From NCBI RefSeq assembly GCF_021026345.1, contig NZ_JAJNCZ010000010.1:97067-161066 (forward strand): DNA of 64,000 bases, read 5' to 3'. This DNA comes from Rhizobium sp. GN54. GTDB lineage: Bacteria; Pseudomonadota; Alphaproteobacteria; Rhizobiales; Rhizobiaceae. Under the pieces are notes generated by a model. The model did not search any database. It saw only the letters and a list, made by a program, of their open reading frames with translations, and was not told the DNA's origin. Position 1 is the stretch's first letter. Each line of letters opens with the position of its first letter. Below, piece by piece: positions 62,289 through 64,000 of the stretch. A program made the translations under genes and the position numbers.

Positions 62289-63042
62289 ATGGGTGATCTG
62301 TTTCTGCTGAGCGAGCGTCAGATGGCGCGGGTCTCGCCGTACTTCCCACTGGCTCACGGCGTACCACGCGTGGACGACCGGCGGGTGGTCAGCTGGATTG
62401 TCTATGTCATCCGCAACGGCCTGCAGTGGAAGGACGCGCCCAAAGAGTATGGGCCTTACAAGATGCTGTACAACCAGTTCATGCGTTGGAGCCGACTGGG
62501 CGTGTTCAACCGGACCCTTGCGGCCCTGGCAAGTGAGGGGCCCAAGCCCGACCGGATCATGATTGACGCCACTCACGTAAAGGCGCACCGCCCGGCAGCC
62601 AGCCTGCTCAAAAAGGGGATGTTCCCCGTCGTATCGGGCGCACGAAAGGCGGCCTGAACTCCAAGCTCCACGCTGTCTGTGATGCGGCGGGTCGGCCCAT
62701 CATCCTGCTGTTGTCGGAGGGCCAGATGAGTGACCATAAGGGTGCCGGCTCTTGCTCGAGGCTTTGTCTTCCGGCTCCACGCTGATTGCCGACCGAGGCT
62801 GCGACAGTAACTGGTTCCGGGAGGCACTCGCGGAGAAGGACATCGAGCCCTGCATTCCGCCAACCAGAAACCGGAAAACTCCCATCGCCTATGACAAGGC
62901 GCTGTATCGTCAGCATCACAAAGTCGAGAACATGTTCGCCAAGCTCAAGGACTGGCGCCGGAATGCCACCCGCTAGGATCGTCGCGCCCACACCTTCTTC
63001 TCAGCGATCTGCATCGCGGCAGCGATGATTTTTTGGCTTTGA
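62289..63042 (+). pseudogene. IS5-family (IS427-type) transposase, inactivated
   Basis: The first frame encodes the N-terminal part (LSERQMARVSPYFPLAHGVP, NGLQWKDAPKEYGPYKMLYN) and the first catalytic Asp in IMIDATHVKAH. After the usual frame change the second part reads RTKGGLNSKLHAVCDAAGRP. A further frameshift near 62745 leads to LIADRGCDSNWFREALAEKD (second Asp) and HHKVENMFAKLKDWRRNATR. A TAG at about 62976 replaces the expected Tyr codon before DRCAHTFF. Remaining residues to TGA 63042 are visible. The terminal repeats are too degraded to mark the ends (about 62220 and 63060). Confidence 0.85.
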
Positions 63043-63058
63043 TCCACAGGAGCCGCCC

Positions 63059-63772
63059 TCACGCTTTCACGGCGGAAAAGAAGAGAAATCGCGGCTTGGT
63101 TGCTAGGTTATGATATGCCTCTGGGAAGCGTGAGCGTGCCCCGGGATCGGGCTGAGGTTCGTTCAGTGACTCGAGTTGGAATCCTGCCGACTTCAACGCA
63201 TCAAGCATGGCGTGAAGTGGGCGATGCCAGAAGCGCATTGTCATGGACTTCCCGCCACGCTGCCACGTTTCACTGAAGCTATAGGTCTCGAAATAGTTTT
63301 CGTGGCCCGCCAACTGGTGATCCATAAACGGGTGATGCGTGGAGAAAACCAAGCGGCCGCCTTGGGGCAGCAGACGGGTGAATTCCGAAAGGGGGCGTGC
63401 CCAGTCTGGCAGATAGTGCATGACAAGGGAGGCGAGGATCAAATCGAAGCAACCATCGTCGAAGGGCATTGGTTCGTTCAGATCCGCCACCAACAATCGC
63501 GCCCGACCCTCCAGGCGACGTTCTGCGATCTCGAGTAATCCCGCACTCGAGTCGATACCGGTTAGAATTGCCCCTCGGTCGAGGAGGGCCGCAGCATGGG
63601 CTCCGCCGCCGCACCCTGCATCAAGCACCCGAAGCCCGGTGACATCTCCAACCATCGAAAGAATGGCTGGCCGTTCGTAATAGGCATTCCAGGCATTGTT
63701 CTCGTTGTCAGCGTCATAGGCCGCTGCAAACGCATCATAATCATTCTCAGGCAATACTTGCTCCAGTGCCAA
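63059..63772 (-). CDS. Class I SAM-dependent methyltransferase
   Basis: A 237-residue methyltransferase. Motif I is LRVLDAGCGGGAHAAALLDR (about 47-66), with IDSSAGLLEIAERR, the LLVADLNEPMPFDDGCFDLI segment and LPQGGRLVFSTHHPF. The HHPFMDHQ and FWHRPLHAMLDALKSAGFQL parts are typical of small-molecule methylases. The 3' end is 17 bases from the IS5 remnant, but the reading frame appears complete. The substrate is unknown. Confidence 0.88.
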   Translation of the reverse strand: MALEQVLPENDYDAFAAAYDADNENNAWNAYYERPAILSMVGDVTGLRVLDAGCGGGAHAAALLDRGAILTGIDSSAGLLEIAERRLEGRARLLVADLNEPMPFDDGCFDLILASLVMHYLPDWARPLSEFTRLLPQGGRLVFSTHHPFMDHQLAGHENYFETYSFSETWQRGGKSMTMRFWHRPLHAMLDALKSAGFQLESLNEPQPDPGARSRFPEAYHNLATKPRFLFFSAVKA

Positions 63773-64000
63773 AGACCTCGTGCGAAGACGAGCACTTATC
63801 GGCTTCAGATACCATTGACATGTCCATTATGTCGAACGACTGACTCCACTGACAAGGCCATGCGTTCGGCTTTGATCAATGAGATGCTGTAACGGGGCCT
63901 GCGCCGTGCACGACCAGCCCGAGCATCTTGCAATTGCTCATGGCAAGCTGTCGCTGTTCCCGTATCAGTCTCAATCGGAGGAATACGGGATGAAGCTGTT
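63773..64000. other. Right edge of the window, no gene called
   Basis: No supported gene in the last 228 bases. A GGAGG at 63978-63982 and an ATG at 63990 near the very edge could be the start of a plus-strand gene (first codons Met-Lys-Leu), but only 11 bases are visible. Confidence 0.3.

Overview
The window looks like an accessory replicon or chromid, or a mobile chromosomal region, of an alphaproteobacterium in the Rhizobiaceae (Rhizobium/Agrobacterium/Ensifer/Shinella type). This rests on the high-GC coding style, a RirA-type TGA-N9-TCA box, a ROSE-like thermometer before an Hsp20 gene, sigma-EcfG-type promoters (GGAAC-N16-CGTT), DUF982, DUF1403 and DUF3008 genes, and many IS remnants. 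No rRNA, tRNA or CRISPR array was seen.

1-23.4 kb: one long minus-strand block. Reading 5' to 3' it starts with an ECF sigma factor, a zinc-finger anti-sigma factor, a subtilisin-like protease, a pseudo-caspase with a peptidoglycan-binding tail, a c-type-haem HAMP sensor and a Ser/Thr kinase. It runs on into type VI secretion genes: tssA, tssB, tssC, hcp, tagJ, tssE, tssF, tssG, tssH(clpV), an unknown helical 355-aa protein, a 987-aa TssB-linker-TssC-like fusion, a small unknown, vgrG and a partial unknown gene at the left edge. The membrane complex genes tssJKLM are not in the window and may lie beyond its left end.

24-28.7 kb: a methyltransferase diverges from a three-gene iron-type ABC importer, with a RirA-like operator between them.

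28.7-38.4 kb: two modules of the same design (antitoxin, VapC toxin, tyrosine recombinase, all translationally coupled) bracket a heat-shock block: groESL with CIRCE and RpoH-like signals, usg, hsp20 with a thermometer and DUF982. A DUF1403 gene broken by one in-frame TGA and an scpB gene follow.

38.5-48.2 kb: a patchwork of mobile-element debris. A RES toxin gene has lost its antitoxin to an internally deleted IS21 element. IS30, IS6 and IS110-like fragments, an ABC permease fragment and a molybdopterin dehydrogenase fragment follow. Intact islands are an FAD oxidoreductase with TIGR02587/TIGR02588 membrane proteins, and a LysR/MFS pair.

48.2-62.2 kb: a stress island of small genes (DUF892, PNPOx-like, catalase KatE, PRC-barrel, RlpA-like, glycine-zipper lipoprotein, Gln-rich protein, SRAP, DUF3008 and others). 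Seven clear and two or three weaker sigma-EcfG-type promoters were found by eye, so much of this stretch is probably general stress response regulon. One promoter sits just before a predicted 25-residue membrane microprotein. Decayed RTX, GH19 and IS fragments are interspersed.

62.2-64 kb: an inactivated IS5-family element abuts the 3' end of a methyltransferase gene.
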